Of a stretch of DNA of 64,000 nucleotides, positions 1 through 7,927 are shown piece by piece (within the stretch, counting starts at the first letter, position 1; the number at the start of each line of letters is the position of its first letter). The translations under genes were made by a program, and so were the position numbers. The stretch is from a virus. The stretch spans positions 1-64,000 of the IMG/VR virus record IMGVR_UViG_3300027754_005993; one strand, 5' to 3'. Below the pieces are notes generated by a model. That model was not told the DNA's origin. It saw nothing but the letters and a program-made list of their open reading frames with translations, and did not search any database.

Positions 1-540
1 ATGAAATCCTTTAAGCAATTCATTACCGAAAATAAAAATCCATATTGGTTTCGTGGACCAAATAAAACGGTAGACTTGGCAGTCTTTCGGGATCATCCAG
101 AGCATGGTAAACAAGTTCTATTGATCCAAAGAAAAGAAGGAACAACTGAGGGTGGAAAATTTGCCCTTCCTGGTGGGTTTATCAATACATCTACTAAAAA
201 GGGAGAAGTCTGGGAAAATGATCATGACACAGAAACTCCACACGAAGCAGCATTAAGAGAAACTGCCGAAGAGACTGGACTTCAATTGAATATGAAGGAT
301 CACGGACATCTAATACACCATGTCGGAGTTTATGAAGGTGGTGGAAGAGATCCTAGAGATAACCCAGAGGGTTGGTCAAAATCTCACGCATTTACTATGA
401 CCATACCACATACACAAGGAAATGAAGTTCGTGGAATGGACGATGCTGTTGGAGCGTCTTGGCATAGTATAAATAAATTACCAGAATTAGCATTTGATCA
501 TGCTAAAATATTATCAGATGCAATGAGAGGCACAAAATGA
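1..540 (+). CDS. Capsid-targeted Nudix hydrolase, ADP-ribose pyrophosphatase-like
   Basis: 179 aa. Residues 1-10 (MKSFKQFITE) match the T4 capsid-targeting sequence form, ending in an I-x-E prohead-protease site. The rest is a Nudix fold: PGG at 57-59, first box Glu at E78, then REtaEEtGL at 86-94 (R86, E87, E90, E91, G93). About 13 extra residues separate the box Gly from E78. RDPR (116-119) and LAFDH (163-167) are hallmarks of the ADP-ribose pyrophosphatase/NrtR-type branch, so the likely reaction is ADP-ribose to AMP plus ribose-5-phosphate; the substrate is inferred. First gene of the CTS cassette; its stop overlaps the next start (ATGA). A mature enzyme starting at N11 would be packaged and injected. 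Confidence 0.88.
   Translation: MKSFKQFITENKNPYWFRGPNKTVDLAVFRDHPEHGKQVLLIQRKEGTTEGGKFALPGGFINTSTKKGEVWENDHDTETPHEAALRETAEETGLQLNMKDHGHLIHHVGVYEGGGRDPRDNPEGWSKSHAFTMTIPHTQGNEVRGMDDAVGASWHSINKLPELAFDHAKILSDAMRGTK
468..475 (+). promoter_or_regulatory. Candidate T4-type late promoter inside the Nudix gene
   Basis: Exact TATAAATA. With T4 geometry (-13 to -6) transcription would start near 481, giving a 56-nt leader before the gene at 537. The match is short and the region AT-rich, so it may be chance. Confidence 0.35.
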
Positions 541-1052
541 ATCTAAAACAATACTACAAACAAATATTAAAAGAAATGACAGAGTCTAATACAGATGAAA
601 GAATGGAAAGAGCAGCGGCAGATATTCATAAATCTTGGATGGAAAGACCTGGAAATGAAAAAAGTGACTGGAATGCTGCTCAACATAAGCCATATGAAGA
701 ACTTCCAGAATCAGAAAAAGATAAAGACAGAGCACACATTAGAATACTTCAAGGACTAATGTCAAATGATTCTTCTATCGGACATATGATATCATCACCT
801 GAGCATCATGAAAAAATTGCTGATGTTATGGGAGAAAAACTTCATAACGATTGGTGGTTAAATTGGAGATCAACTGCTCCACAAGAAGAATTAAATAAAC
901 CAAGAATGAGAGCAAGACTTGGACCTGATGGTGTTAAATCTATGGTAGATGTTAACCAACCATGGGAAAAATTAGGACCAGCAGGACAATATGATAATTA
1001 TCAAGCAGGCCTCGCCGCTGTAAAGGCATACAAAAAACATTTCTTATCATAA
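537..1052 (+). CDS. RyR-domain-like protein with variant capsid-targeting N-terminus
   Basis: 171 aa. Residues about 25-72 (AADIHKSWM ... PYEELPESEKDKDRAHIRIL) follow the bacterial/phage RyR repeat pattern: IHxxWM, then a [YW]xxLPExxKxxxR segment and a helix. RyR domains are thought to bind ligands and occur in nucleotide-based conflict systems; the ligand here is unknown. The N-terminus MNLKQYYKQILKE is a looser relative of the neighbouring CTS, with L-K-E as a possible cleavage site. The start overlaps the stop of the Nudix gene by ATGA, implying translational coupling. Pairing of an ADP-ribose Nudix with a RyR protein is suggestive but not proof of a shared pathway. Confidence 0.65.
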   Translation: MNLKQYYKQILKEMTESNTDERMERAAADIHKSWMERPGNEKSDWNAAQHKPYEELPESEKDKDRAHIRILQGLMSNDSSIGHMISSPEHHEKIADVMGEKLHNDWWLNWRSTAPQEELNKPRMRARLGPDGVKSMVDVNQPWEKLGPAGQYDNYQAGLAAVKAYKKHFLS

Positions 1053-1061
1053 ATCAATTTA

Positions 1062-1100
1062 ATGAAATCCTTTAAGCAATACATTACCGAAGATGATATA
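1062..1100 (+). repeat. 39-bp CTS-coding direct repeat, copy 1
   Basis: Identical over 39 nt to 3817-3855; both encode MKSFKQYITEDDI. Copies at 5777-5808 (32 nt identical) and 1-30 (one mismatch) share most of it. Similarity stops abruptly after the tag, while the downstream proteins differ. Confidence 0.9.
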
Positions 1101-1712
1101 GAACTTGTTTCAGTGCCACGCGGTGTACGCACAGCGTTGAAAAAAGCAGATGATGAATTCAAAGACACTCCCAAGAGGAACCTTGGCGAGATCACTCCAG
1201 GTTATTCCATTCACAAGGCTGGTGGAGACTTCTACATCACTCACGATTCAAGCAAGAAGGTAGTTGGGCATATTGCAAATGAGACTCCTCACAAGAGCAG
1301 AGATCTTTTGGTGCAAAAGATAATCATTCATCCCGAACATACCGCAAAGGTCATTGGATATTCTCTTCCAGTAGCAGCATACAAGCATCTTTGGGATCAT
1401 CATGGTTATGAGATCACAAGTGATTATGAGCATAGTTTAGGTGGTCTAAAGATATGGCATAATATCATTGCTGATCCTGATACCAGTAAGCATGTCCATG
1501 CTATACATCATCCATATGGCGGGAAGAAGACAGACCTTGGTCTAGCGAGTAAGTTGCCAACGAGCGACATATGGTTATCGGGTAGTGCGGGAATGAGACG
1601 CAAAGCGAGAAGGAAGGGCGTGCAAGTAGACAAGCTTGCAATGATTGGAGATACCCCTATTAATAAAGCAAGCAATGTTAAGCTTGTGTTGAAGAGAAAG
1701 ATAAAGAAATGA
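1062..1712 (+). CDS. Capsid-targeted GNAT-like protein
   Basis: 216 aa. Begins MKSFKQYITE (I-T-E cleavage predicted after residue 10). The central part, IIIHPEHTAKVIGYSLPVAAYKHLW (about 87-111) followed by S120-D-x-x-H124-S-x-G127-G128-x3-W132, resembles the second half of phage GNAT folds, where a long helix is followed by a strand with a SDxxxT/SxGGxxxW signature. The classical acetyl-CoA loop is not clear, so activity is uncertain. The same spaced motif recurs in the gene at 3817. The tail is Lys/Arg-rich (RRKARRKG; KRKIKK), which could bind nucleic acid. No good Shine-Dalgarno sequence is visible. The ATG codon overlaps nothing upstream (9-nt gap). Confidence 0.7.
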   Translation: MKSFKQYITEDDIELVSVPRGVRTALKKADDEFKDTPKRNLGEITPGYSIHKAGGDFYITHDSSKKVVGHIANETPHKSRDLLVQKIIIHPEHTAKVIGYSLPVAAYKHLWDHHGYEITSDYEHSLGGLKIWHNIIADPDTSKHVHAIHHPYGGKKTDLGLASKLPTSDIWLSGSAGMRRKARRKGVQVDKLAMIGDTPINKASNVKLVLKRKIKK

Positions 1713-3802
1713 AATCCTTTAAAAATATTATTTTGCAAACATTACTTGAGACTAAAAGAATCGTTATATCTGAAAGTGCAAAAGATGATGCATTTTTTTC
1801 CCGATATGCAAAAATACACGAGTCTCATCCATTAATTGCTGCAAATCCAACAGAAGCAAAAAAAAGAATATTGTATGTAAAACCATTCGCGGCAAATCAC
1901 GATGAAGCAACATACTTATCAAACGCTGCTTTACATAATCACTATAGAGTTGGAGAAGATGATCTTGCAATTACCAATACTTTAAAAAGATGGAGAAAGT
2001 CAAAGAAAGAGGGTAAAATTTCTGAAAATATGGCAGACTTTACTCATAATAAATTAAATGAAAGATTAAATGAAATTGATCCTCCAGATTATGATGTAAA
2101 TAATTCCTCTAAAACAGAGCAACCTGGAGGATCTGTTCCAGAGCTTCAAAAATTTCATATCGGAAATTTTTCAGATCCCAAACATGGAAATCTTTCTGTT
2201 TATCATCTTGGACCAGATCACTCCGCAAAAGAAGCAAAGATCTTTCGCACAAAACTAAAAACAAACTCTGCTCAGAATTGTAATTGGTGTGTATTGGATA
2301 GTCCAAGTTTTTTGCAGAAATATAGACAAGGACATGGATTTTTTGGATATGCAAATAATAAAGGAAGATTTGTGGTTGCACACGGAAACGGGGATCGTGG
2401 AATTGTAGACCCCTTTAATACTGTTATGACTGGAAAGTCCCGATCTCATATAGTTGATAATACAGAAAAATTATTAGACAAGTCTTATGGACCGAATCAT
2501 GCAATAACTAAGGACTATGAAACAGCAAATGGTACTGATTTGAAACGATTAACTCCAAGTGAAGCAATTCAAAGAATTGACACTCACTTAAGTAATTATA
2601 ATGACCTAAGTTATCATGATATAGTGGATGAGATCCCGACTGACCAAGAAAAATTTCATAATATATCTGACCATTTTGCTTCCAGTCCTGATACTCATCC
2701 AGAAATATTAAAAAAACTGTATGTAGCACATATGAGTATGGGCGATAGTGGAAAATATGAGTTTCCGTTCGTGAGTGATACTCCTCGTGAAGACAATGAG
2801 CAAAAAATTCATCAAATAATAAATCACAAAAATGCTCCATCAGATCTTATTCATCATTATTTAGGAATTCATCCAAATCCAGAATCTACAACACCCTCAA
2901 TTAATGATCGCGACCACGATGATGTTCATTGGGATACTGTTAACAAATTTATAGCAAAATCTCCAAAAATAACAAAACAAATGGCTCTAGATGTAGTAGA
3001 TAAAAGTGAGGATGGATATCATAACCCTGATAGTAATATGCATGAAATGGGTAGACAAATGATACAGCATCATGCAATTCGCGAACCAGAAATATCTAAA
3101 ATAGTATCAGATAGGATAAGAGATGATAATCTGATGAAGATCAGGCACGAAGAAGAACAATTCTCTAAGCACACGGGAGATTCCCAGTTTCCTTCACCAT
3201 TTGAACATGCTATGCATAGTAAATATTTTAAACCACATCACGCTAAACAAATAATTCAAGGTTTTCTTGACAAAAAAGTTACCCCAACCGATATGTCTCA
3301 TCTTTTACATTCGGATATACATGCAACTAATGAAGATTTACATAAAATATATGATAACTTCGAAGAAGTTCCAGATGAAAATGATGAAAATAGAACAAGT
3401 TATGTTTCTGCAATTAGAAGTTCTGTATTAGATCATCCAAATTTTATTCCATCAGAAAAGCAAAAAGAAAATATGTTTTTGCATAATGAACAACACTCAT
3501 TCCTTAAACATAAAGCTCTTAGTAAACCTTGGATAACACCAGATCATTTGGATCTTGCAATAATGGATTCTGATCCGAGTATAAGAGAAAAAGCATATTC
3601 TCATCCAAGAGCAACTCAACAGCACATGCAAGAATTAAAAAAAGAAGACTCAAGAGACTTTTTACATACGCAGTTTGATACTGGTTTTAACAATTTTAAC
3701 AAACGGAGAGAAAGTATAATATCAGATTTTAATTTAAGAAATAAAATAAAGGATGACATTACTACTGTCGTTCGTAAAAAAGCAATTCAAAGACCATCAT
3801 AA
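1709..3802 (+). CDS. Large capsid-targeted internal protein, alpha-helical repeats
   Basis: 697 aa, the largest cargo of the cassette. Starts MKSFKNIILQTLLE; L-L-E (12-14) or I-S-E (20-22) could be the protease site. Residues about 185-240 contain NCNWCVLDSPSFLQKY, then GFFGYANNKGRFVVAHG and DPFN, a WC...Y...G-hydrophobic pattern seen in other phage proteins of unknown function. From about 270 onward there are loosely repeated helical units built on HP motifs (for example SHPRATQQHMQEL and DHPNFIPSEKQ), reminiscent of variant leucine-rich/HEAT-like repeats. The start overlaps the upstream stop (ATGA). Codon use is strongly AT-rich. Function unknown; a large injected effector is an inference from the tag. 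Confidence 0.75.
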   Translation: MKSFKNIILQTLLETKRIVISESAKDDAFFSRYAKIHESHPLIAANPTEAKKRILYVKPFAANHDEATYLSNAALHNHYRVGEDDLAITNTLKRWRKSKKEGKISENMADFTHNKLNERLNEIDPPDYDVNNSSKTEQPGGSVPELQKFHIGNFSDPKHGNLSVYHLGPDHSAKEAKIFRTKLKTNSAQNCNWCVLDSPSFLQKYRQGHGFFGYANNKGRFVVAHGNGDRGIVDPFNTVMTGKSRSHIVDNTEKLLDKSYGPNHAITKDYETANGTDLKRLTPSEAIQRIDTHLSNYNDLSYHDIVDEIPTDQEKFHNISDHFASSPDTHPEILKKLYVAHMSMGDSGKYEFPFVSDTPREDNEQKIHQIINHKNAPSDLIHHYLGIHPNPESTTPSINDRDHDDVHWDTVNKFIAKSPKITKQMALDVVDKSEDGYHNPDSNMHEMGRQMIQHHAIREPEISKIVSDRIRDDNLMKIRHEEEQFSKHTGDSQFPSPFEHAMHSKYFKPHHAKQIIQGFLDKKVTPTDMSHLLHSDIHATNEDLHKIYDNFEEVPDENDENRTSYVSAIRSSVLDHPNFIPSEKQKENMFLHNEQHSFLKHKALSKPWITPDHLDLAIMDSDPSIREKAYSHPRATQQHMQELKKEDSRDFLHTQFDTGFNNFNKRRESIISDFNLRNKIKDDITTVVRKKAIQRPS

Positions 3803-3816
3803 TTTAAATTAAACAA

Positions 3817-3855
3817 ATGAAATCCTTTAAGCAATACATTACCGAAGATGATATA
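3817..3855 (+). repeat. 39-bp CTS-coding direct repeat, copy 2
   Basis: Second copy of the repeat at 1062-1100; the identity ends exactly at the codon after MKSFKQYITEDDI. Confidence 0.9.
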
Positions 3856-4587
3856 ATGGGTGGTCATGACCCCAATAGCACCATTAGTATTCATCGTAAA
3901 AAAGGATCATTAATCCCCAATCTGAACTCATTGGTTGCCAAGATAGGAAATGTATTTTCTCCAACCGAAACTACTCAAACATTGAAGTTGGATGATAATC
4001 ATCATATTCACATAGACCATGACAAAGAACGCAGTAGAATGTCAGTTCGTCTGATGTCCAGTAAACCTGGTCATGAAAAATCACCATTGATGACTTATCA
4101 CGCAAGTCATTGGGCCCAAGAAACTATTTCAACACCAGATGGCAAGAAGGTGGAAATGTATAGCGGGACTCCCCAAAAGGCGAGAACTGATGTTCGTCGA
4201 GGTGTTGTTAAAGTTCCTAAGAATTTCTTTCATGCTATTGTGAATGCTACTGGTGTTGGCATCATGTCTGGTGGAAGTCAAACTAAGGGTGGAGTCAACA
4301 TGTGGAGAAAAGCAGTTCGTCATGGACACGAAACAGGTCACTCTGTTGAATCTATACATGAAATAGGTCCAAGATTCGCCAGTTCATATCAGATGATTGG
4401 AAGAATCACTCCAAGAAATTTTCAGGATGCCTATAATCTTGATGTTAGCACAAGAAAAAAAGGAAACACATCCAGTGTTCCAAGAATGTTTAACCACATA
4501 GACCCCGAGAATCCCAAGCATCGACCTGGTGTCACTAGAGTCTTTACTCGTCTTGTGGTTCTTCCCAAGAAGGAAAGCATTCAATGA
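3817..4587 (+). CDS. Capsid-targeted protein with GNAT-like motif
   Basis: 256 aa. The first 13 residues (MKSFKQYITEDDI) are encoded by DNA identical to that of the gene at 1062. Residues 151-163 carry S-G-G-S-Q-T-K-G-G-V-N-M-W, the same spacing as S-D-Y-E-H-S-L-G-G-L-K-I-W in the 1062 protein; phage GNAT-like proteins often show this S-x3-[QH]-[ST]-x-G-G-x3-W signature. The rest is not recognisable. His-rich stretch NHHIHIDHDKE at 61-71. There is no clear ribosome binding site. It ends overlapping the next ATG by 4 nt. Probably packaged and injected; enzymatic activity not established. Confidence 0.68.
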   Translation: MKSFKQYITEDDIMGGHDPNSTISIHRKKGSLIPNLNSLVAKIGNVFSPTETTQTLKLDDNHHIHIDHDKERSRMSVRLMSSKPGHEKSPLMTYHASHWAQETISTPDGKKVEMYSGTPQKARTDVRRGVVKVPKNFFHAIVNATGVGIMSGGSQTKGGVNMWRKAVRHGHETGHSVESIHEIGPRFASSYQMIGRITPRNFQDAYNLDVSTRKKGNTSSVPRMFNHIDPENPKHRPGVTRVFTRLVVLPKKESIQ

Positions 4588-5771
4588 AATCCTTTAAACA
4601 AATATTGTGGGAGGCAGATTCTAGCGAACCTGATATTGATCGTGATCCACCACCAGCGCGTTTTCCAGGAAAAAAGACAACTCCACCTTCACCTCCAAAC
4701 TTAAATCATCTCGAATATAAAGATCGAATTGCTGTAGAACACAAAGCGGTGTTACATGAGATTGGGATGAGAAAAGACATAGCGAGTAAATCATGGATGG
4801 GAGCGAGGGGAGAATACAAAAAAGTTTCGTCTCCTGATCATCATATTCACACGATATTGAGCAACCCCGAATTCTTTGATACCACCCATACAGAATTAGA
4901 AGGCCTTGACCCTTTGGCAGCACATGGCAATTGGTCGAATAAAATAATGGAGCATATTGGCAAGAAGGGATTTCTTCGAGTTGCCAATAACTCAATTGCA
5001 TATCCTGATCCATCTCAACCAAACATCATGCATGTATATCATGTTTATAGCGTTTCTCATCATGGTTGGAATGGAGACAATTCATCCTTCGTGGAACCTC
5101 TTAAGCATATACGAAATAATATCACTAAGCACATGAATACACCAACTGATCGGGTAATGATTGATTTACATGGTGGAGCAGGAGGATTTGGATTATCATT
5201 TACCCCTCATACTAGACATATATTGAAATCGGTAGAGGATATAGATGATTTCATAGCATCCCCTCCCCCGAGATACGAAGAGTTTCAAAGAAAATCACGC
5301 GATAGAATTGGAACTCTTCCTGAAACACCACGCATTCCTAATTCCACAGAGATTCGGGACCTTATTCCAAAGACTCCACCAGCTGATTCTATAGTGCCAC
5401 AGGCTATATGGAATAATATGAGAAAACTTGGAGACTCCTACCAACCTCTACGATCCTTTTCATCCTTTATACAGGAAGAGAAAAAACAACAGACTCTTGG
5501 TAATCATGTCAGTATTAAATTGAATGATCCAGAGGCACATGTATGGGTCGCTCGAAGTGGGTCCACTAAATCAGTAGGAAGTGTCACTAAAGAATTCTCT
5601 CCTCATCACTTTGGAGTGACCGTGCGAAACACAGATACATTAGATCCAAAATATCTTTATTACATGCTACAACATGTACATGGGTCTAAATATTATGAAG
5701 GGTTGGCGAATGGCGCAACCAGTCTGGTTCATATCAAGAGAGAGCATATTGCCAATATACCAATAGGATGA
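4584..5771 (+). CDS. Capsid-targeted protein with HsdS-like recognition domain
   Basis: 395 aa. CTS variant MKSFKQILWE (L-W-E site). The middle (about 95-230) has an alpha/beta domain ending in SVEDIDDFI that looks related to the corresponding part of the protein at 7935. The last 90 residues (306-395) resemble half of a type I restriction specificity subunit: GNHVSIKL near the beginning, a central variable part, then LDPKYLYYMLQHV, LANGATSLVHIKREHIANIPIG, matching the HsdS pattern yLyYxL...G-x-T/A....I....l..ipIp. No methylase or translocase motifs are present. A lone TRD on an injected protein suggests a decoy or inhibitor of host restriction, which is inference. AAGGA 9-13 nt upstream, inside the previous gene, may serve as ribosome binding site. 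Confidence 0.7.
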   Translation: MKSFKQILWEADSSEPDIDRDPPPARFPGKKTTPPSPPNLNHLEYKDRIAVEHKAVLHEIGMRKDIASKSWMGARGEYKKVSSPDHHIHTILSNPEFFDTTHTELEGLDPLAAHGNWSNKIMEHIGKKGFLRVANNSIAYPDPSQPNIMHVYHVYSVSHHGWNGDNSSFVEPLKHIRNNITKHMNTPTDRVMIDLHGGAGGFGLSFTPHTRHILKSVEDIDDFIASPPPRYEEFQRKSRDRIGTLPETPRIPNSTEIRDLIPKTPPADSIVPQAIWNNMRKLGDSYQPLRSFSSFIQEEKKQQTLGNHVSIKLNDPEAHVWVARSGSTKSVGSVTKEFSPHHFGVTVRNTDTLDPKYLYYMLQHVHGSKYYEGLANGATSLVHIKREHIANIPIG

Positions 5772-5776
5772 GTTTC

Positions 5777-6484
5777 ATGAAATCCTTTAAGCAATACATT
5801 ACCGAAGAGGCAGATCCTGAAGGTGTTTTGATTCACGGAAATAAGATCATCGTCGGTGTAACACATGAGACTCCTATTCGTATTGCTGATTCACAATTAA
5901 AAACAAAGATTCAACAACACGGAATGAACCATGGATTTTACTACGAAGGTAAACCTGGTCCTGATATAAAACAATCTGATCTGGGACTACACGATGTAAG
6001 TGACTATAAGGGTGGGTTTGATGAAGTGAGACTTCAGCAACAAAAAAGATCTCAGGATATCAAACCACATAACCTTTCCCTGATATTTGGAAATGTCAAT
6101 ACAAACTGGGGTAATGGTATTTCGGATCATTTTAAGTCTGGTACTGTCTTTGACGGTATTCATTCCTGGGCAAGAAGTCACTTTGGAGACTTTGTGACTC
6201 CAGAACATGTTTCTGGCTTATTGAAAGCAGCAAGTGAAAATACAGATCATGATTTTTTATCTCTGGCGAAAAAGACTCCAGCTGCCAGTGGAAAAGAATT
6301 CTTAGGGAAGATAGAAAAAATTGCATGGCCTGACGATTGGGCAACGAAGAAAAGAACTGCTGGTCCTGAAAAATTGGTGGATGCCGAGACACAAGAACGC
6401 GACACACACCTAATCCATCATATGCCAGCAGGAGTCTATGTTATTGGGGGTGGGCATTTGAAATCAATAAATAAAGTTATATAA
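5777..6484 (+). CDS. Capsid-targeted protein of unknown function
   Basis: 235 aa from ATG 5777, chosen over the ATG at 5768 because it begins exactly with the tag MKSFKQYITE; AGGA sits 9-12 nt upstream. No known domain recognised. The body is mixed alpha/beta with short motifs HGNKIIVGVTHETPIRI (about 20-36) and a C-terminal HHMPAGVYVIGGGHLKS. The tag's DNA is identical to that at 1062 for 32 nt. Ends 8 nt before the next CTS gene. Cargo role inferred only from the tag and the context. Confidence 0.7.
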   Translation: MKSFKQYITEEADPEGVLIHGNKIIVGVTHETPIRIADSQLKTKIQQHGMNHGFYYEGKPGPDIKQSDLGLHDVSDYKGGFDEVRLQQQKRSQDIKPHNLSLIFGNVNTNWGNGISDHFKSGTVFDGIHSWARSHFGDFVTPEHVSGLLKAASENTDHDFLSLAKKTPAASGKEFLGKIEKIAWPDDWATKKRTAGPEKLVDAETQERDTHLIHHMPAGVYVIGGGHLKSINKVI

Positions 6485-6499
6485 GACGCATCATGAAAT
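6481..6499 (+). repeat. 19-bp junction repeat, copy 1
   Basis: The sequence ataagacgcatcatgaaat spans the stop of one gene and the start of the next. An exact copy occurs at 6948-6966, again bridging a stop and a start. It brackets the 6493 gene like a cassette boundary. Confidence 0.8.
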
Positions 6500-6951
6500 C
6501 CTTTAACCAATTCATTACCGAAGTAGTAAGTTTTAAAAATAATTCTTCATGGGCATTATCTCCATCGCATGGATTTGAAATAAAACCATCTGGTACTAAA
6601 GAACATCCAGATCTTTTTAGACATTTGGATTTTATGGGTAGAGAATCTAAAGTATCTTCGTTTTCGCGTGGTCCAAAAGAGCGTGCAACAGCATGGGGAA
6701 GAGTAGATCCTGATAATAAAGTTGTTCACATTATAACACAGAATGGAGGGCTGTCTCCTAATCGACTTTCTAGAGGATTAGAAAATGATGTATTTGCAAG
6801 ATTGGAAGCTATAGAACATCTTAAAGAACGATATCCAGACTATAGAGTTCATGTATCGGGTGGTTGGGATTTTGTAGGAAAACCTACAATTGTTACTCAT
6901 GGGTATTCAGAACACGAAAAACATTTGACAGGTATGCTAAGACAACCATAA
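6493..6951 (+). CDS. Capsid-targeted small protein, unknown function
   Basis: 152 aa. Starts MKSFNQFITE with an I-T-E site. The remainder (basic patches, RGPKERATAWGRVDPDNKVVHIITQ near 55-80, then a helix LEAIEHLKERYPDYRVHVSGGWDF) is not recognised; the pattern of a strand, a long helix and a strand fits a small alpha/beta fold. It is bracketed by two identical 19-bp junction sequences, suggesting it was gained or duplicated as a unit. Weak ribosome binding site only (AAGA). Confidence 0.65.
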   Translation: MKSFNQFITEVVSFKNNSSWALSPSHGFEIKPSGTKEHPDLFRHLDFMGRESKVSSFSRGPKERATAWGRVDPDNKVVHIITQNGGLSPNRLSRGLENDVFARLEAIEHLKERYPDYRVHVSGGWDFVGKPTIVTHGYSEHEKHLTGMLRQP

Positions 6952-6966
6952 GACGCATCATGAAAT
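6948..6966 (+). repeat. 19-bp junction repeat, copy 2
   Basis: Exact copy of 6481-6499. Here the ATG leads into a signal-peptide protein instead of a CTS protein, although both begin with ATGAAAT. Confidence 0.8.
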
Positions 6967-7250
6967 ACTTAATACTTGTTCTGGTTCTTTTGTTCACTCG
7001 TCCTTCTATGGGAGAGACTATAATTCTTCCCGTTCAAGACCTTCTATATGAGGTTCCTAACTTTACCAACGCTCCCAAGTTCAATCTTGGTGCAGCGATC
7101 AATGGTGAGGTTGTGTTAGAGACACCCAAGAAAATAACGAGAAAGTCCAAACGGGAAATAGAGAGAAATATTATAAATATATTATGGGAAGAATATCCCG
7201 ATGCTCAGAGCATACGAATCTGGCATGGAAATGTAATAATAAAAATATGA
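6960..7250 (+). CDS. Small predicted exported protein
   Basis: 96 aa from ATG 6960; an upstream in-frame ATG at 6864 lies inside the preceding gene and is unlikely. The N-terminus MKYLILVLVLLFTRPSMGET is a typical Sec signal peptide with cleavage likely after SMG. The mature part is short, with a basic helix KKITRKSKREIERNI and the end IRIWHGNVIIKI. It is the only cassette member with an export signal instead of a capsid tag. The role is unknown; it may act in the envelope. It overlaps the next start by ATGA. Confidence 0.6.
   Translation: MKYLILVLVLLFTRPSMGETIILPVQDLLYEVPNFTNAPKFNLGAAINGEVVLETPKKITRKSKREIERNIINILWEEYPDAQSIRIWHGNVIIKI
7172..7179 (+). promoter_or_regulatory. Candidate T4-type late promoter
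   Basis: Exact TATAAATA inside the exported-protein gene; predicted start near 7185, 62 nt before the CTS gene at 7247. The setting is AT-rich, so a chance match is possible. Confidence 0.35.
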
Positions 7251-7927
7251 AGTCATTTAAAAACTATCTAACCGAATTACGCGCGAATCCTCATCAGGAT
7301 GATTTTGGTGCTGAGCATCTTGCAGAATTTTATAATAAATTACAAGATAGAATGCATGAAACTCCATATTCGCACCCCGACACTCATGGGTCGTTTCAAT
7401 TTCCCAGTATGCTACATGCGCTTGAATCAATGCATTCCTCAATTGCATATGCATCAGTAATGGATGGTGCTCCTCCACATTTAGCAAATGTCAAAGAGGT
7501 TGGAAATAAACTAGCATCAAGTGCAGTAAATTTTTATGGTACTATAAAACCACATCTCAATTCTGTGCTTACCCAAGTTAAATCTGAATATCCTGCCACA
7601 CATCCAATACACAGTATGTCCAATAATATGTTATTAAATGGGTTCATGATAGCACATGGCAATGCTGCGCACGAAGATCTAAGGCACAATGCTAGTATAA
7701 TTGAAATAGCTGGTGGTTCACCAGAAGATGGGCAAGTAGAACACCATGTCATAAATCATATTCTTAGAAATTCCCGTGCCATTGGGACTGCTTTGGAAAA
7801 ACACCCACATCAATTTATTTTTAATGGAGCTGGAGATTCGTTAACACATCCTGATACGACTCCTCCCGCAAAGTTTGTTCCAAATATTCCTAGACCACAA
7901 GATCCTACTCCACCCAATAATAACTGA
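7247..7927 (+). CDS. Capsid-targeted helical protein, unknown function
   Basis: 226 aa from ATG 7247, which overlaps the previous stop and gives the tag MKSFKNYLTE (L-T-E site). An earlier in-frame ATG at 7184 would bury the tag. The body is largely helical and His-rich (HSMSNNMLLNGFMIAHGNAAHEDLRHN about 125-150). The C-terminus is Pro-rich (TPPAKFVPNIPRPQDPTPPNNN), suggesting an extended tail. No family recognised. Translation is probably coupled to the upstream gene since no ribosome binding site is visible. Confidence 0.68.
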   Translation: MKSFKNYLTELRANPHQDDFGAEHLAEFYNKLQDRMHETPYSHPDTHGSFQFPSMLHALESMHSSIAYASVMDGAPPHLANVKEVGNKLASSAVNFYGTIKPHLNSVLTQVKSEYPATHPIHSMSNNMLLNGFMIAHGNAAHEDLRHNASIIEIAGGSPEDGQVEHHVINHILRNSRAIGTALEKHPHQFIFNGAGDSLTHPDTTPPAKFVPNIPRPQDPTPPNNN

